Shown one piece after another: positions 8,144-19,900 of a DNA stretch of 64,000 bases (position 1 is the first letter of the stretch; every line of letters starts with the position of its first letter). The stretch is from contig NZ_JAIUZP010000008.1 in NCBI RefSeq assembly GCF_020171315.1, positions 186,001-250,000 of the forward strand, given 5' to 3'. Made by a program: the position numbers and the translations under genes. The notes beneath the pieces were generated by a model. The model saw nothing but the letters and a program-made list of their open reading frames with translations, was not told the DNA's origin and ran no database searches. Source of the stretch: Pseudooceanicola nanhaiensis. Its GTDB lineage: Bacteria > Pseudomonadota > Alphaproteobacteria > Rhodobacterales > Rhodobacteraceae.

Positions 8144-10021
8144 TCAGCCCACCCAGCCCCACCATGTCAGCCGCGCCCAGTCGGCGAGGTCGCGGGTCCA
8201 GATGCGGATCATCAGCTGCTCGGCGGTGTCCACCTTGGCCACCCCCTGCATCCCCGGCCCGAGGTCCGCGCCGGGATCGTCCAGAACCGCCTCGACCCGG
8301 AAAGTGTTGCGGCCCTCGGCGGCTTCGGCCACGGGGGTCACGGCGGTCACCTCGAACGGATAGGCGGTGCCCGGCAGCGCAGTCACCACCAACTCGCCGC
8401 GCTGCCCAGGCGCGATCTCGGAGATCCGGCTTTCCGGCACCTTCATCACCACCCGGTAATCCCCCTCCGGCGCGATTTCGTAGAGGACGGTGCCCCGGGT
8501 GACGGAGCCGCCGATGTTCTGGCTCTGATCGCCGGCCACCACCACGCCGTCGAAGGGCGCAGTCAGCCGGGCACGTTCCAGCGAGGCGTCGATCATGCGC
8601 AGCTGCGCGTCGGCCTGCGCCACCTGCGCGCGGATGATCTCGGCCTCGGCGCGGTTCTGCTCGCCGATGGCGCGGTCGTATTCCAGCGCCTTCTGGCGCC
8701 GCTCGGCCATCCAGCGCAGCCGCTCCAGCGTCAGGTCGCGGTCATCCATCTCGGCCAGCAGTGCGCCCTCGGCCACCCGGTCGCCCGCGCGCACCGGGGC
8801 CGTGCGCAGGAAGCCGTCGAAGGGCGCCACCAGCACCCTTTGCACCGCGCCCTCGACTCGGGCGTCGGCGGCGACGCGGTAAGGCGCGGTCCATGTGGCA
8901 AAGAGCGCGGTCAGCCCTGCAAGCGCCAGAACCGCCAGCTTGCGCCCGGCATGGCCCGGCCCGAAAAGCCGGGTGAACTGGTGCCCGACACTGTCGAAGA
9001 CCTTGAAGATCAGCCACTTGTCGTTCTGCCGCTTTTCCCAGAGCACCGGCCCCACAAGGGCGGCGGCCAGATCGAGGAAGGCGATCTCCTCCTCCGAGTA
9101 GGGCCGTTCCTCCGGCCGCTCCACGGTGATCGCGCCGTGGTAGAGATCGCCCACCATGACCGGCAGCGTCACCACCGCCGAGGGCCCGTGCTGCCGCGCC
9201 AGCACCGCCTGCGCACGGGTGGCGTTCAGTTCGGCCGCGGGGGCCGGATGGGTCAGCACCGCCCGCTGGTCCAGCGCCTCGTCCATGGCGGCGGCGACGT
9301 GCCGGGTGAGGCTCATGCGGCGGCCGAACTCGGCGGAATGGGATACGGCCACCACCTGCGTGCGCCCGCGCCTGCGAAAGCCGAGCGAGACCCGGTCCGC
9401 CCCCACCGCCTGCGCCAGACGGGTGACCGCGCCGATGGCGGCGCGGCGGGCCTCGTGATCCTGCATCGCGGCGGCAAAGATATCCTGTGCGGCCTGCACC
9501 CGGGCCTCGCGGCCCCGGGCCTGCCGGTGCTGCTCCAGCAGCAGGGCCTCGCGCAGCCACGGCGCACCCCAGGCAAGCGCGCGCCCGGCCCCGCGCAGCC
9601 GCTGCGGCGTGGCCTCGGCCAGACGCAGCAGCGCCACCGCGGCCACGGCGCCGCTCGGCAGGGCGACGGGATGCGCAAGGCAGGCCGCCCGCGGGGCCTC
9701 TGCCGGGCGGATCACCACGGGCGCCCCGCTTTCGGCGCAGCGCTTGAGCAGCTCCGCCTCCTCGCCCACAGGGTCCTGCCGGGCGAGGGCCTGCCACTCC
9801 GGCGTGCCCGAGGACCCGCGCCGCAGCCAGTAGACCGCGCCGCCTTCCGCCGCCGCCTGCCGCATCTGGACCTGAAGCCACGGCCCCGCCACGGCCTCCA
9901 TTCCCTGCGCCTGCGCCAGCCTGTCCCAGGCGGCATCCTGCATCCGTGCCGCATCGCCCGCGGTGCGGGCCGGAGCGGCAACAGCCGCGCCCCGGCGATG
10001 GCCCTGATCCTGGATGGTCAC
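8144..10021 (-). CDS. GAF-domain/HlyD membrane-fusion protein, first gene of the export-like operon
   Basis: A 625-residue protein read from GTG at 10021, which has GGAGG eight bases upstream; the in-frame ATG at 10048 has no ribosome site. Residues of about 30-150 look like a divergent sensor domain. Residues 175-325 form a GAF-like domain (SAVVTLPVMVGDLYHGAITVE). One membrane helix follows at about 361-379, then a periplasmic adaptor with two lipoyl halves (RVLVAPFDGFLRTAPVRAGD; RLTAPFDGVVVAGDQSQNIG) flanking a coiled-coil hairpin. A cytosolic ligand-binding part is thus joined through the membrane to an export adaptor. It starts a four-gene operon with spacings of +1, -8 and -32 bp. Gating of export by a small molecule is possible but only inferred. 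Confidence 0.85.
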   Translation of the reverse strand: MTIQDQGHRRGAAVAAPARTAGDAARMQDAAWDRLAQAQGMEAVAGPWLQVQMRQAAAEGGAVYWLRRGSSGTPEWQALARQDPVGEEAELLKRCAESGAPVVIRPAEAPRAACLAHPVALPSGAVAAVALLRLAEATPQRLRGAGRALAWGAPWLREALLLEQHRQARGREARVQAAQDIFAAAMQDHEARRAAIGAVTRLAQAVGADRVSLGFRRRGRTQVVAVSHSAEFGRRMSLTRHVAAAMDEALDQRAVLTHPAPAAELNATRAQAVLARQHGPSAVVTLPVMVGDLYHGAITVERPEERPYSEEEIAFLDLAAALVGPVLWEKRQNDKWLIFKVFDSVGHQFTRLFGPGHAGRKLAVLALAGLTALFATWTAPYRVAADARVEGAVQRVLVAPFDGFLRTAPVRAGDRVAEGALLAEMDDRDLTLERLRWMAERRQKALEYDRAIGEQNRAEAEIIRAQVAQADAQLRMIDASLERARLTAPFDGVVVAGDQSQNIGGSVTRGTVLYEIAPEGDYRVVMKVPESRISEIAPGQRGELVVTALPGTAYPFEVTAVTPVAEAAEGRNTFRVEAVLDDPGADLGPGMQGVAKVDTAEQLMIRIWTRDLADWARLTWWGWVG

Positions 10022-10081
10022 GCGGTGTCCTCCCTGCCGCAGCCCCATACCGGGATACGGCTTTCAACCTGTCGTTGCATC

Positions 10082-10110
10082 TTGTCGGAGCTTTGCATGG
10101 CCGCTACGCT
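10082..10110 (+). promoter_or_regulatory. Possible promoter for the 2OG oxygenase gene
   Basis: TTGTCG at 10082-10087 and TACGCT at 10105-10110 are separated by 17 bases, a fair match to a housekeeping promoter. It lies in the 127-bp divergent gap between the export operon and the oxygenase gene. No transcript evidence is available. Confidence 0.35.
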
Positions 10111-10148
10111 TCTCCCAAGAGGGAATTCAGCGCAGCGGAGGATCGCGC

Positions 10149-10823
10149 ATGGCAGAGGACATCCCCGGGGAGGACCCGCAGGCCATCCCCCCCGACGCCC
10201 TCAAGCGGGAATTGTACTTTCCGACGTTCGTCTACTTCCGCGACTTGACCGGAGCGCCCGCGCTGAACGCGGCGCTCTTGGCGTCGATCCACGCCGAACG
10301 GCAGCGCGATCAGGAGGGGCTTGAACGGTCCAACGTGCGCCAGCTCGGCGGCTGGCACAGCCGGAACGACCTCAACGCCGATCCCGCCTTCGCGGGCCTC
10401 ACCGCGCAGATCGAACGCACGGCCGCCGAGATCGGGGCCGATCAGCGCCTTGCCGAGGGTTGGCCGCTTGCGATCGACAACATGTGGGCGATCATCAATC
10501 CGCCCGGCAGCTACAACAAGACCCATATCCACCCCGGCTCGATCTGGAGCGGGGTCTATTACATCCAGGCCCCCACGGGCGCGGGCCGGATCAGCTTCAC
10601 CGATCCCCGGACGGTGCAGCTGATGTCGAACACCCGCCACGCCCCCGGCCAGCTGCCGGTGGAGCAATGGACGGATGTCTACTACGACCCCCTGCCCGGC
10701 CGGCTGATCATCTTTCCCAGCTGGCTCTACCACGGGGTCGAGATCAACAGCGCCACCGAAACCGGCGACGCCGGGGAGCGCGTGATCATCAGCTTCAACC
10801 TGTTCCAGAAGAAAGTGGGCTGA
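10149..10823 (+). CDS. Putative 2OG-Fe(II) oxygenase (TIGR02466-like)
   Basis: A 224-residue protein matching the TIGR02466 group of putative 2-oxoglutarate/Fe(II) oxygenases. Likely metal-site residues are in THIHPGSIWSGVYYI, with the distal His in SWLYHGVEIN and an Arg in ERVIISFNLF that could bind 2-oxoglutarate. The start at 10149 follows GGAG in GCGGAGGATCGCGC; an upstream ATG at 10014 lies inside the opposite gene. Such enzymes hydroxylate peptides, nucleic acids or small molecules; this group's substrate is not known to me. It is divergent from the export operon and convergent with the giant surface-protein gene, so a role in modifying that protein is conceivable but not shown. Confidence 0.75.
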   Translation: MAEDIPGEDPQAIPPDALKRELYFPTFVYFRDLTGAPALNAALLASIHAERQRDQEGLERSNVRQLGGWHSRNDLNADPAFAGLTAQIERTAAEIGADQRLAEGWPLAIDNMWAIINPPGSYNKTHIHPGSIWSGVYYIQAPTGAGRISFTDPRTVQLMSNTRHAPGQLPVEQWTDVYYDPLPGRLIIFPSWLYHGVEINSATETGDAGERVIISFNLFQKKVG

Positions 10824-10895
10824 GGCCAGCCCCGACGCTCCGGTCCCCGACCGCTGCTGTGCGCTCTGCTCTGTGGCCGCTCGGGTCATCGACAG

Positions 10896-10932
10896 CAGGG
10901 CGCGCGGTCCCCCGGGGAGGCCGCGCGCCCTG
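10896..10932. terminator. Bidirectional terminator between oxygenase gene and giant gene
   Basis: A 12-bp perfect inverted repeat (CAGGGCGCGCGG / CCGCGCGCCCTG) encloses a 13-base loop that can itself pair (CCCCGGGG). It is placed between two convergent genes. No long T-run follows. Confidence 0.6.
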
Positions 10933-10965
10933 TCGTGTGTCGTGCCGGTCCGTGCCGTCAAGCCG

Positions 10966-13900
10966 TCACTCCGCTGCGATCAGGGGCAAGGTGACGGGGC
11001 CTTCTAGCATCAGGCGCTGCACCTCGGCGGCGCTGAGGCTGCGGTCGTACCAGGCGACCTCGTCCAGCAGACCGTCGAAGTGATCGCCGAGCGACGGGTC
11101 GCCGGAGCCGTGCCCATGCCCGGACCCACGACCATGCCCGCGCGACTGTTCCCAGGCGGCCCCGATGGCGATGGCACTGGTCATGCCGGTCAGCCCGCCG
11201 GTGTGGCCGTCGCTGGCAACAAGCGCCCCGTCGACATAGAGGTTGAGCCCGCCAGCCCCCCAGCTGAGCGCCACATGGGCCCAGCTGTCGCGGGTCAGTG
11301 CCGGGCCATCCAGCGTCACCTCGGCGGTGCCGTCGTCGAAGGCCAGCCGCAGCACGCCATCCTCGAGCGAGAGCGTCATGCCGGTGCCATCCGGGCCGAA
11401 GACCGAGACGAGGCCGCCATCGGCGCGCCGGTCCGCGGGATTGACCCAGAGCTGCAGCGTACCCTCGGCGGTCATGAAGGCCGCGTCCTGACCGACCAGC
11501 ACAGCGGTGTCGTCGCGATCCTCGAACCGCAGCGAGGTGCCGCTGTCGGGCGTTGCGCCCGGGCCGCTCTCGACAGTCGCCGCACCGCAGCCGTCGTCGC
11601 TGACCCAGGTGCCGTCCTGCGGCACGCCCGCCACATCGTGCAGCACGCTGCCCGAGGTCTCGTCGAAGGTCAGCTGCAGCACGGGCTGGACCACCTCGGT
11701 CTCGATCGCGACCTGAAGCGGGCCCGCCACGGCGATCACCTCGCCGCCATGGGCATAGAGCCGCAGCCCGTCCTCGGGCATCAGCGCATCCCATTCGCCC
11801 AGCAGGGTCAGCGTCTCGGCGGCGCCGCCAACCAGCACGGCCGGGGCCCCGCCGGTAAGCAGCGCAAGATCGCCGGGCGCAAGGCTCGTGGGCAGCTCGG
11901 AGCCGGAGCCTACGACAAGGCCCACGGTGCCGTCGCCATAGTCGATCCGCTCGATGCCGCTCACGCTCTGCGCACTGCCGCCCGCCAGCGGGGTCAGGAT
12001 CAGGGCGTCGCCCGCCGTGTCATAGGCATAGTCGACCGGCGCGCCCGCGACACCTGCCGCCGGCAGGATGCGACCGCAGACCTCGAAGAAGCGGGCCATC
12101 GGGCTGTCCTCGATGAAGAGAGACAGCGCCTCGGCCCCGAACTGGGTGCCGTGGATCGCCAGTTCGTCCATCTTTCCGTCAAAGCCGTCGCGCACCTGCG
12201 TCGTGCCATGATGACCGGTCTCGCTGACAACGCCGCCCAGCATCAGCGCGCCGGTGTTCTCCGCCAGACCGGCGGTGTAGCCGGCGTCGGAGGCCACCAG
12301 AACGCCATCGACGTAGAGCTGCAGGCCCTCCGCGCCCCAGCTCACCGCCACATGGGCCCAGGCCTTGCTGGCCAGCACATCGCAGGCCTCAAGCGTCACC
12401 TCGCCCGCGGCGGTCACCATGGTGAGGGTCAGATCGCCCTTGTCATGGACCAGCGAGAAGAGGTTGCTGCCGTCGGATTTCATCAGCAGTGTCTCGTCCC
12501 GGGCGCTGGTTTCCGGGCGCACCCAGACCTGCAGCGTGCCCTCGTCCAGCGCCATCGCCGCGGTGTGGTCGAAGACGAGCGCCTCGTTGCGGTGGAAGTC
12601 GATGCCGGTCTGCGGATCGAAGCCCGCCTCCGCCACCGGCCCCGTATCGTCGAGATCCGCGTGATGCGTGCCCGTGACCTGACCCGTCAGGCCGCCGATC
12701 CGGTCGGTGACGATGTCGCCCGAGGTTTCGTTGAAGTCCCAGTAGGCCGTGGGCGCGACCGTGGGCAGGCCCAGACGGTCCTCGCCGCTGCCCCCCTCGA
12801 TCACATTGGCCCCGCCGAGGCCGGACAGCCAGTCGTCGCCGTCATCGCCCGACAGCACGTCGTCCTGCGGCGAGCCGATGATCGTATCGTCACCCGCACC
12901 GCCGGTGATCGTGGCCAGACCGCTGCCCGCGACAAGCAGGTCGTTGCCGTCGTTGCCTTCCAGCTCGGTCGGCAGGGTGATCGTGCCGTCGACGACGATC
13001 CGGTCGTCACCGCCAACGCCCATCATCCAGACGCGGGTGATGTCGGAGGCGAGGAAGTAATCGAGGCTGTCGGTCCCGCCCGGCAGTTTCAGCGCGCTGA
13101 AACTGGGGGACTCGGGCAGCGCCGGATCGGTGGTCAGGGCCCAGACCGTCTGGGCCTGCTGACCGCTCACGCCGACCGCGTCCAGACCGATCACCGCATC
13201 GCGGCCGCCGATCTCTGCCTCCAGCCGCAGGCTGGCGGTACTTGCCCCCACCGGCAGGGCATAGTCGAAGCTGGCTCCCGTGGCATCGAAGCTCTGACCG
13301 CTCATCTCGCTGACGAAGGCATCCAGCCCGTCGTCGTAAAGGAAACTGTCGAGCAGAACCTCGGCCCCGCCATTGACGGTGAGGTAGAGCATGAGGCTGT
13401 CCGGGTGGCGCCCGCCGTCGAAGCCATGGCGGCTGCCGCCGTCGTCGGCAAAGAGGCTGAGCGACAGGACCGCGTTCTGCAGCCCGGCAAAATCCAGCAC
13501 CACGGGACCGGCGTCCTCGGCCCGGCTGGTCAGTTCCAACGCGCCGCCGAGGTCGTCGAAGCCCTCCTGCGGGCCGGTGACGATGGCGGGATCGAGCGGT
13601 GCCTCGACAAGGGCCGGACGCAGGCCGCTGACGGTCGCGCCCGTGACCTCGACCCGTTCGGCACCCGAGGTGAAATCGCTCACGATGCGCAGCTCGAAGG
13701 GCCCCGTCAGGCCGAGCGCGTCGAGATCGTAGCCGAGCGTTGCGCCCTCCGCGCCGAAGCTCTGCCCGCTGGTGCCGACAAAGAGCTGATCGGCCGCGTT
13801 CACCTCGAAGGTGTCGAGGGTGATCACGCTGCCATCGGCCATGACGAGTTCCACCGTGAGGCTGTCCGCCCCGCGTTCGCCCGGACCCTCGAAAGTTTCG

Positions 13901-16900
13901 CGCCCTTGTGCGGCGGTCCGGATGTCGAAGCTGAAGGTCAGCGCCTCCAGCCCGGTCGGATCGCCTGCCGTAAAGCTCAGGCTGTCGCTGTGCGGGCCCT
14001 TCAGATCGCCCTCGTCCTCGCGGCCCGGGCTGTGCGACCCGCCACCCGACGACCGGCCACAGCCACAGACCTCGCCCTCTGCCTGTTGCAGCAGGTAGAC
14101 CAGTTCCGGCGCCAGTTCTGAGGGGTCGAGTTCGCGCAGCTTGAAGACCTCGTCCTCGTTGGTGCCGATAACGCCCAGGGTGCCATCGTCATCGACGAAG
14201 ATCCCCGACAGGAAGACCTGCGTCACCGCCGTGGCCACGCCGCCGTCGTCATCCTCGAGCGTGAGGATCACGTCATAGATGTTCGGATCGGCATAATCGT
14301 GGTCGAAGCTGAAGCTGCGCAGGCCGGCAACCCCGATGGAGAGCGTCTCGACCGTGCCATCGCCCCAGTCGATCGTGACCCGGTGCGCGTCGAGCGTGCC
14401 CGCGTCGCTGAAATCGGCCAGCACGGTCACGGTTTCGCCCGGCAGCACGTTGCCCGGCACCTCTGCGTTGTTGGAGACCGCGGTAAAGACCGGCGCGGCA
14501 TTGGTCACCGTCACCTCGACCTCCGCGCTCGCGGTGCCGAGGTCGTCATCCTCCAGCGCCAGCGAGATGGTGAAGACGCCCACCGGCCCGTCCACGCTTG
14601 TGGTGTCGGAGAGGTGGTCATCGTCGAGATAGCGGTGCACGGCCGAAAACTCACGCTGCCCCGGCAGGATCGCCAGCGTCGTGGTGCCCGAGCCATCGCC
14701 CCAGTCGATATGCAGCAGGTGAGTGTCGCCGAGGCTGGCATCCGTCACCGTGCCGGTGATCTCGACGGTGCCGTCCTCCGTGATCTCGGTCGCGCTCAGC
14801 AACACGGGCACGTAGTCGTAGATCGGCGCGCCGCCGCTGTCGGTGCCGGTCTGCACGCGGATCGGCAGGAAGCCCGGCGCCACGTTCTCGACCTCGACAC
14901 TTGTCGTCACCATGGCAGAGCTGTCGCCCTCGTCATCGGTCGCCACCGCGCTGATCGTGTAGCGGCCAAGGCTGTCGCTCAGGGCGACGGAGCCCGGCCC
15001 GTCGTTGTCGTCGTAGACATGGGTCGCCACGAAGGTGCGGCTGGCGGCATCGACGGTGACCACCTCTGGGGTGGAGCCATCGCCCCAGTCGATCAGCACC
15101 TCGTGGGTGTCCGTGACGCCCGGATCGGTCAGGATGCCGGTCAGGGTGACGGCCTCGCCCTCGTCGATGCGCGCCTGATCGGTGGCCAGCACGGTGATCG
15201 TGGGCGCGACGTTGGTGATCAGGGCCTCGATCGTGGCCTCCGCCCCGGTGCCGCCGTCGTCATCCGTCGGGGTCACCCGCACGGTATAGCTGCCATCCTC
15301 GTCATAGACGTGTTCGAAGGTCAGCAGGCTTTCGCCCGCCGCCAGCAGCAGGCTGTCCGAGGTGCCATCGCCCCAGTCAACCAGCACGGTGACGCTGTCC
15401 TCGACCCCGGGATCGGTGATGGCGACACTCAGCGTCGCGGCGGCCCCTTCCGCAGCCGTCGGCAGCGAGAGGCTGGTGACCTCGGGGGCCACGTTCTGCA
15501 CCGTGATCTCCACCGGCGCGGCGATCCATGCGCCGTCCTCGTCGACCGCGGTCGCCGTGACGTCGAAGGTGCCATTGTCGGCAAAGGCCCGGCTGACGGT
15601 CGGGGCGGCCCCGTCCACGCGTTCGGGCGCGGTGCCATCGCCCCAGTCGACCAGCCAGTAGTCCACCACGTCGTCCCCGGCGTCGCTGGCCGAGAGCGAG
15701 AGCGTCGCGGCACTGCCTTCGTCGACGGTCTGGACCGCGGGCGTCACGCTGAGGACCGGCGGGGCGTTCAGCACCTCGTAGCTGGTCACCACCTCGGTGG
15801 TGTCCTCGCCATCGGAGACGAGCACCCGCAGGCTCAGCACGCCATCGTCGGTGTGATAGGACGCCGGGATGACGATCGAGGTCGCGGTGGTGTTCTCCAC
15901 CTCGCCCGCATCGAGGAAGTCGCCGTCGTCGTTCAGGTCGTAGGAGAAGAGCAGCCCCTCCAGCGTCGAGGGGTTGAGGTCCGACCACGCGGGATCGAAG
16001 ACCGAAAGCACGTCGACGCGGGCGGTCTCGCCCTCCTCGATGGTGGCCCCGGTGACGGCGCTGACTCCGATGGTGGCCTCGGGCGCGGTGTTCGTCACCG
16101 TCAGCTGGGCCGTGGCCGTGATCGTCGCGCCGTTCAGCACAGGCCCGACCGCCAGCACGCCGTAGGAACCGTCGTCGGTGATGCCGAGGGCCTGAAGCGC
16201 GCTCCAGCTGATCGGCGCGGCGATCCCGATCTGGGTGTCGTATGTCCCGTCGTCGTTGGTGTCGAGGTAGACTGCCACGCTCGACAGGTCGATCGCCACG
16301 TCGGAGGTCAGCGCCAGTTCGAGGTCATCGCCCTCCGCGATGACCGGCGCCGCATCGTCAAAGGCCAGCGTGGCCGCGGTTGCCTGAAGCGATACGCTCG
16401 CCGTGTCGATGCCGACGGCGGAATCCTCGTCCACGCCAGTGACGGTGATCGTTCTGGAGGAGACCACGTTGACATAGGTGTGGCTTGCCGTTTCGGTGCC
16501 CGCCCCGAAGGTTTCGAGCGTGCCATCGCCCCAGTTCACCGTCCATTCCACGATCCGGTCGTCACCGGGATCGTAGGCGTCGAAGGTGATCGTGTAGGGT
16601 TGCCCCAGATCGGCCACGCCGGACCCCGGGGAGACGGTCACGACAGGTGCCGTGTTCTGCACCGTCAGTTCCATGGAGGCGATGCTCTCGCCCTCGTCAT
16701 TCTCGGCCCGCACCGCGATCGGGTAGAGCCCGTCATCGGTGATCCCGAGGCTCTGCAACGCCGCCCAGTCGGACAGCACCAGCTGCCAGGTTTCCACGGC
16801 GCCGCTGGTCGAGACATAGCTCGCCACCGCATCCTCGAAGAGCCCGTCGCCGTCGATGTCGAAGACCGGCGCGCCGATGAGGCCGCTGCCGTTGGGGGTG

Positions 16901-19900
16901 ATCTCGAGCGTCAGCGTCACGCCCTGCCCTTCGCGGGTCGTCGTGGCGCCGACAAAGGCGATCTCTGGCGGGGCGAAGGTCAGCCGCTCCTCGAAGGTGC
17001 CATAGGTGAAGCGCCCGGCCCCGTCGGACTGGAAGCTGCCCGAGGCGGCCGTGCCCTGCTGGTCAAAGACCGTCGTTCCCGGCGCAATGCGGATCACGTC
17101 GCCCGGCAGCGTCGTGGGCGCGTCGCCTTGAAGGTCTAGCGCCTCGATCAGCGGATCGACGGCACTGGCCTGAACCTCGGCCACGTCGCGGCCCGCGCCG
17201 CCGTCCAGCTGCAGCCGCTGGCCGCTGCCGGTCTGGGTCACGATGATCCGGTCGGCATTGCCGCCCGTGTCCACGGTCAACTCGCCATCGCTGCGCGTCG
17301 CGCGCAGTTCCACCGTATCCTCGCCCGCGCCGGTCCGCACCTTGGTGCCCCCGGTGGTGAAGCTGCCCGCCGTCGTGTCCGTCGTATCCTTCGCCACGAG
17401 GTCCAACAGCGTGACCACATCCGCCCCCGCGCCGGTGTCGATGGAGACCTGCGCCACCTCGTCCCCGGGCCGGTTCACCAGCGTGATCAGGTCATCGCCC
17501 GAGGCGGTTTCCAGCCCGAGCGCCACCATGCTCTCGAATTCGGTCACCTGCACCAGCGGCTCGACATAGGTGTCCTCGATCACGTAGCGCGCGATGCCGC
17601 CCGCCTCCGTCCCGTCGCCGAGGCTGCCGAGATAGGCCACCGGGGTCACCCCGTCCGGCAGGGTGGTGATGATCAGCTCGCTCGGGGCGTCCAGCCCCTC
17701 GTTGCCGCCGGTCAGGTTGCGCAGCACCTGCACGAAGAGCAGCTCGCCGGTCCGTTCGCCGTTCTCCTGCAGGGCCTGGAAGACCGCGATGGCATCGCTG
17801 TCGGCCCCGGTGACGAAGACGAAATCCCCGCTCGGAGAGGTCTTCACATCGCTCGGGGCGGTCATGCCCTTCACCCCGTCCGCGCCGCTCTCCAGCACGT
17901 CCACAAGGGTTAGCCCCGTGGCGGCGTCATAGGTCAGCGACAACAGGCGGTTCTGCGTCGAGGAGGTGACATAGAGCGCCCCGACCCCGTCGGTGGCGAT
18001 GTCCGTGGCACCGGACAGCTCCGGCAGGGCAAGGCTGTGGAGCAGCGCGAGGCTGGCCGTATCGAAGACCGACACCGCACCGTCATCGGCCACGAAGAGC
18101 AGGCTGCCATCCGCGCTGAAGGCCACATCGCTGGCGCCGGAGGTCGTGGAGGCCAGTTCCATCCCGACCGCCCCGGTGCCGCTGAGGTTCAGCACGGCCA
18201 TGCCGCCGCTGCCGTAGACCAGCACGCCATTGCCATCCGGCATCACCACGAGGCCCTCGGCATCGAAGGAGATCGCGTTGAGCGCGCTCTTCGCAGCGAC
18301 TTCGACCAGATCTCCCCCGTCCTGCGTGCGGAAGGTCACCACGTCCAGGGCACCGCCGCTGCCCTCTGCGAGCGCATAGAGGTAATCGTTGCCATTGATG
18401 CGCGCCGTGGCGATGTCCTTCAGACCGCCGAGCGAGCTGGTGTCGAACCCGTCCTTCAGAATCTGCCGCTGCGAGCCATCGGCGTTCATGACAACGATCG
18501 CGTCCTGCACGAGGTCCGCGCCGTAAAGCACTGTCGCATCGGTATTTGCCGCCAGTTCCGCAATCCCCGGCACCTGCACCGGCGTCACGGTCTGCCCCGG
18601 CAGCCGCACGCCCAGTTCCAGCACGTCGTTGTCCGCCGCAAGGATCGCATTGTGCAGCACTTCGCCGGTGCGCGCCTCGATGTCCGCCTCATCCGCATCG
18701 CCGAAGAAGGCGAGGTTCACCGCGAGGGTCGACACCGATTCCGAGACCAGCGTCGCCCAGACCTGCCCGGCCCCCAGCGTCGCGATGGCCGCGTCGCCCG
18801 TCCCGGTGGACAGCGCGTCGTAGTTGTTGCCCGCCGTCCCGGTGACCGAGAGGCTGAGCGCCGGCATCGCCAGCGAGACGGAGCTGAGGTTGACCAGCAG
18901 CACCGCATCGTAGCCGTCGTAATCGTCCTCGCCATCGGCGCCGCCGTCGCTGTTGGGCATCCGGTCAAGCCGGATCATCGCCGCCAGCGTGTTGTTGGCA
19001 AGCGTGAAGGTCGTGCCGCTCTGATCGGCAAGCGCCTGCATCACGTCCGCCGCGGTCAGCCCCTCCATGATGCCATAGACATCCGCGCCGCCGTCGATGC
19101 CCGCGATCAGCGGGGTCGAGACGGTGGTGGTGTAGACGTCGTTCGTGGCCACGGCCCCGGCGTAGGTCTCGACGCTGGCCGTCACGTCGTCGATCGCGCC
19201 GCTGTCGCCCGCGTCGGGCGCCGTGCCGTTGAAGGCGATGTCATGACTGGAGAGGACGAAGCGCCCGGTGCCACCCGCCGTGCCGCCGGTGCCGCCCGCG
19301 GCATTCACCACCGCGTTGTTGCTCTCGCCCACGATCACCGTGGCCGCAAGGCGGACCGTACCGCCCGCGCCGCCGCCGCCGATGCCGCCGGCCCCGCCGT
19401 CACCCCCGGTGCCGCCGTCGCCCCCGGTGCCGCCGTCGCCGCCTTCACCGCCATTGCCGCCGCCGCCGCTCGTGGTCGGATCGTTGGCTTCCTCGCCGTC
19501 GGGGTTGAAGCCTTCGCCCCCGGTGGCGCCCTCGGCGCCCGCGTTGCCCGTGGTGACCGCGTTGCCCCCGGCCGCGCTGAAGGCCCCGCCGTAAAGCGTC
19601 AGGCGCCCGGCCGCGACCACCTGGAAGGCCCCGCCCCCGGCGCCGCCTGCGGTCCCGGTGCCGCCAGTCCCCCCGTTGCCGCCTTCACCGCCGCTGCCGC
19701 CGCCTTCGCCACCGCCGCCACTGCCGCCGCTGTCGAACCAACCGGCCCCGCCGCCGCCGCCGCCGCCACCGCCGCCGCCACCGCCGCCGCCACCGCCGCC
19801 ACCGCCGCGCTGACCGCCGCCGCCGCCGCCGCCCGCGCCGCCACCGGACAGGCCGTTGCCCGTCACCGTGTTGCTGCCGCCGGTGCCGCTGTCGCCGAAA

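Noticed and set aside
12770-13000. Classical RTX toxin or type I-secreted adhesin
   Set aside because: Too few RTX repeats, located internally, C-terminus is a LamG domain, and no ABC exporter or TolC gene is near.
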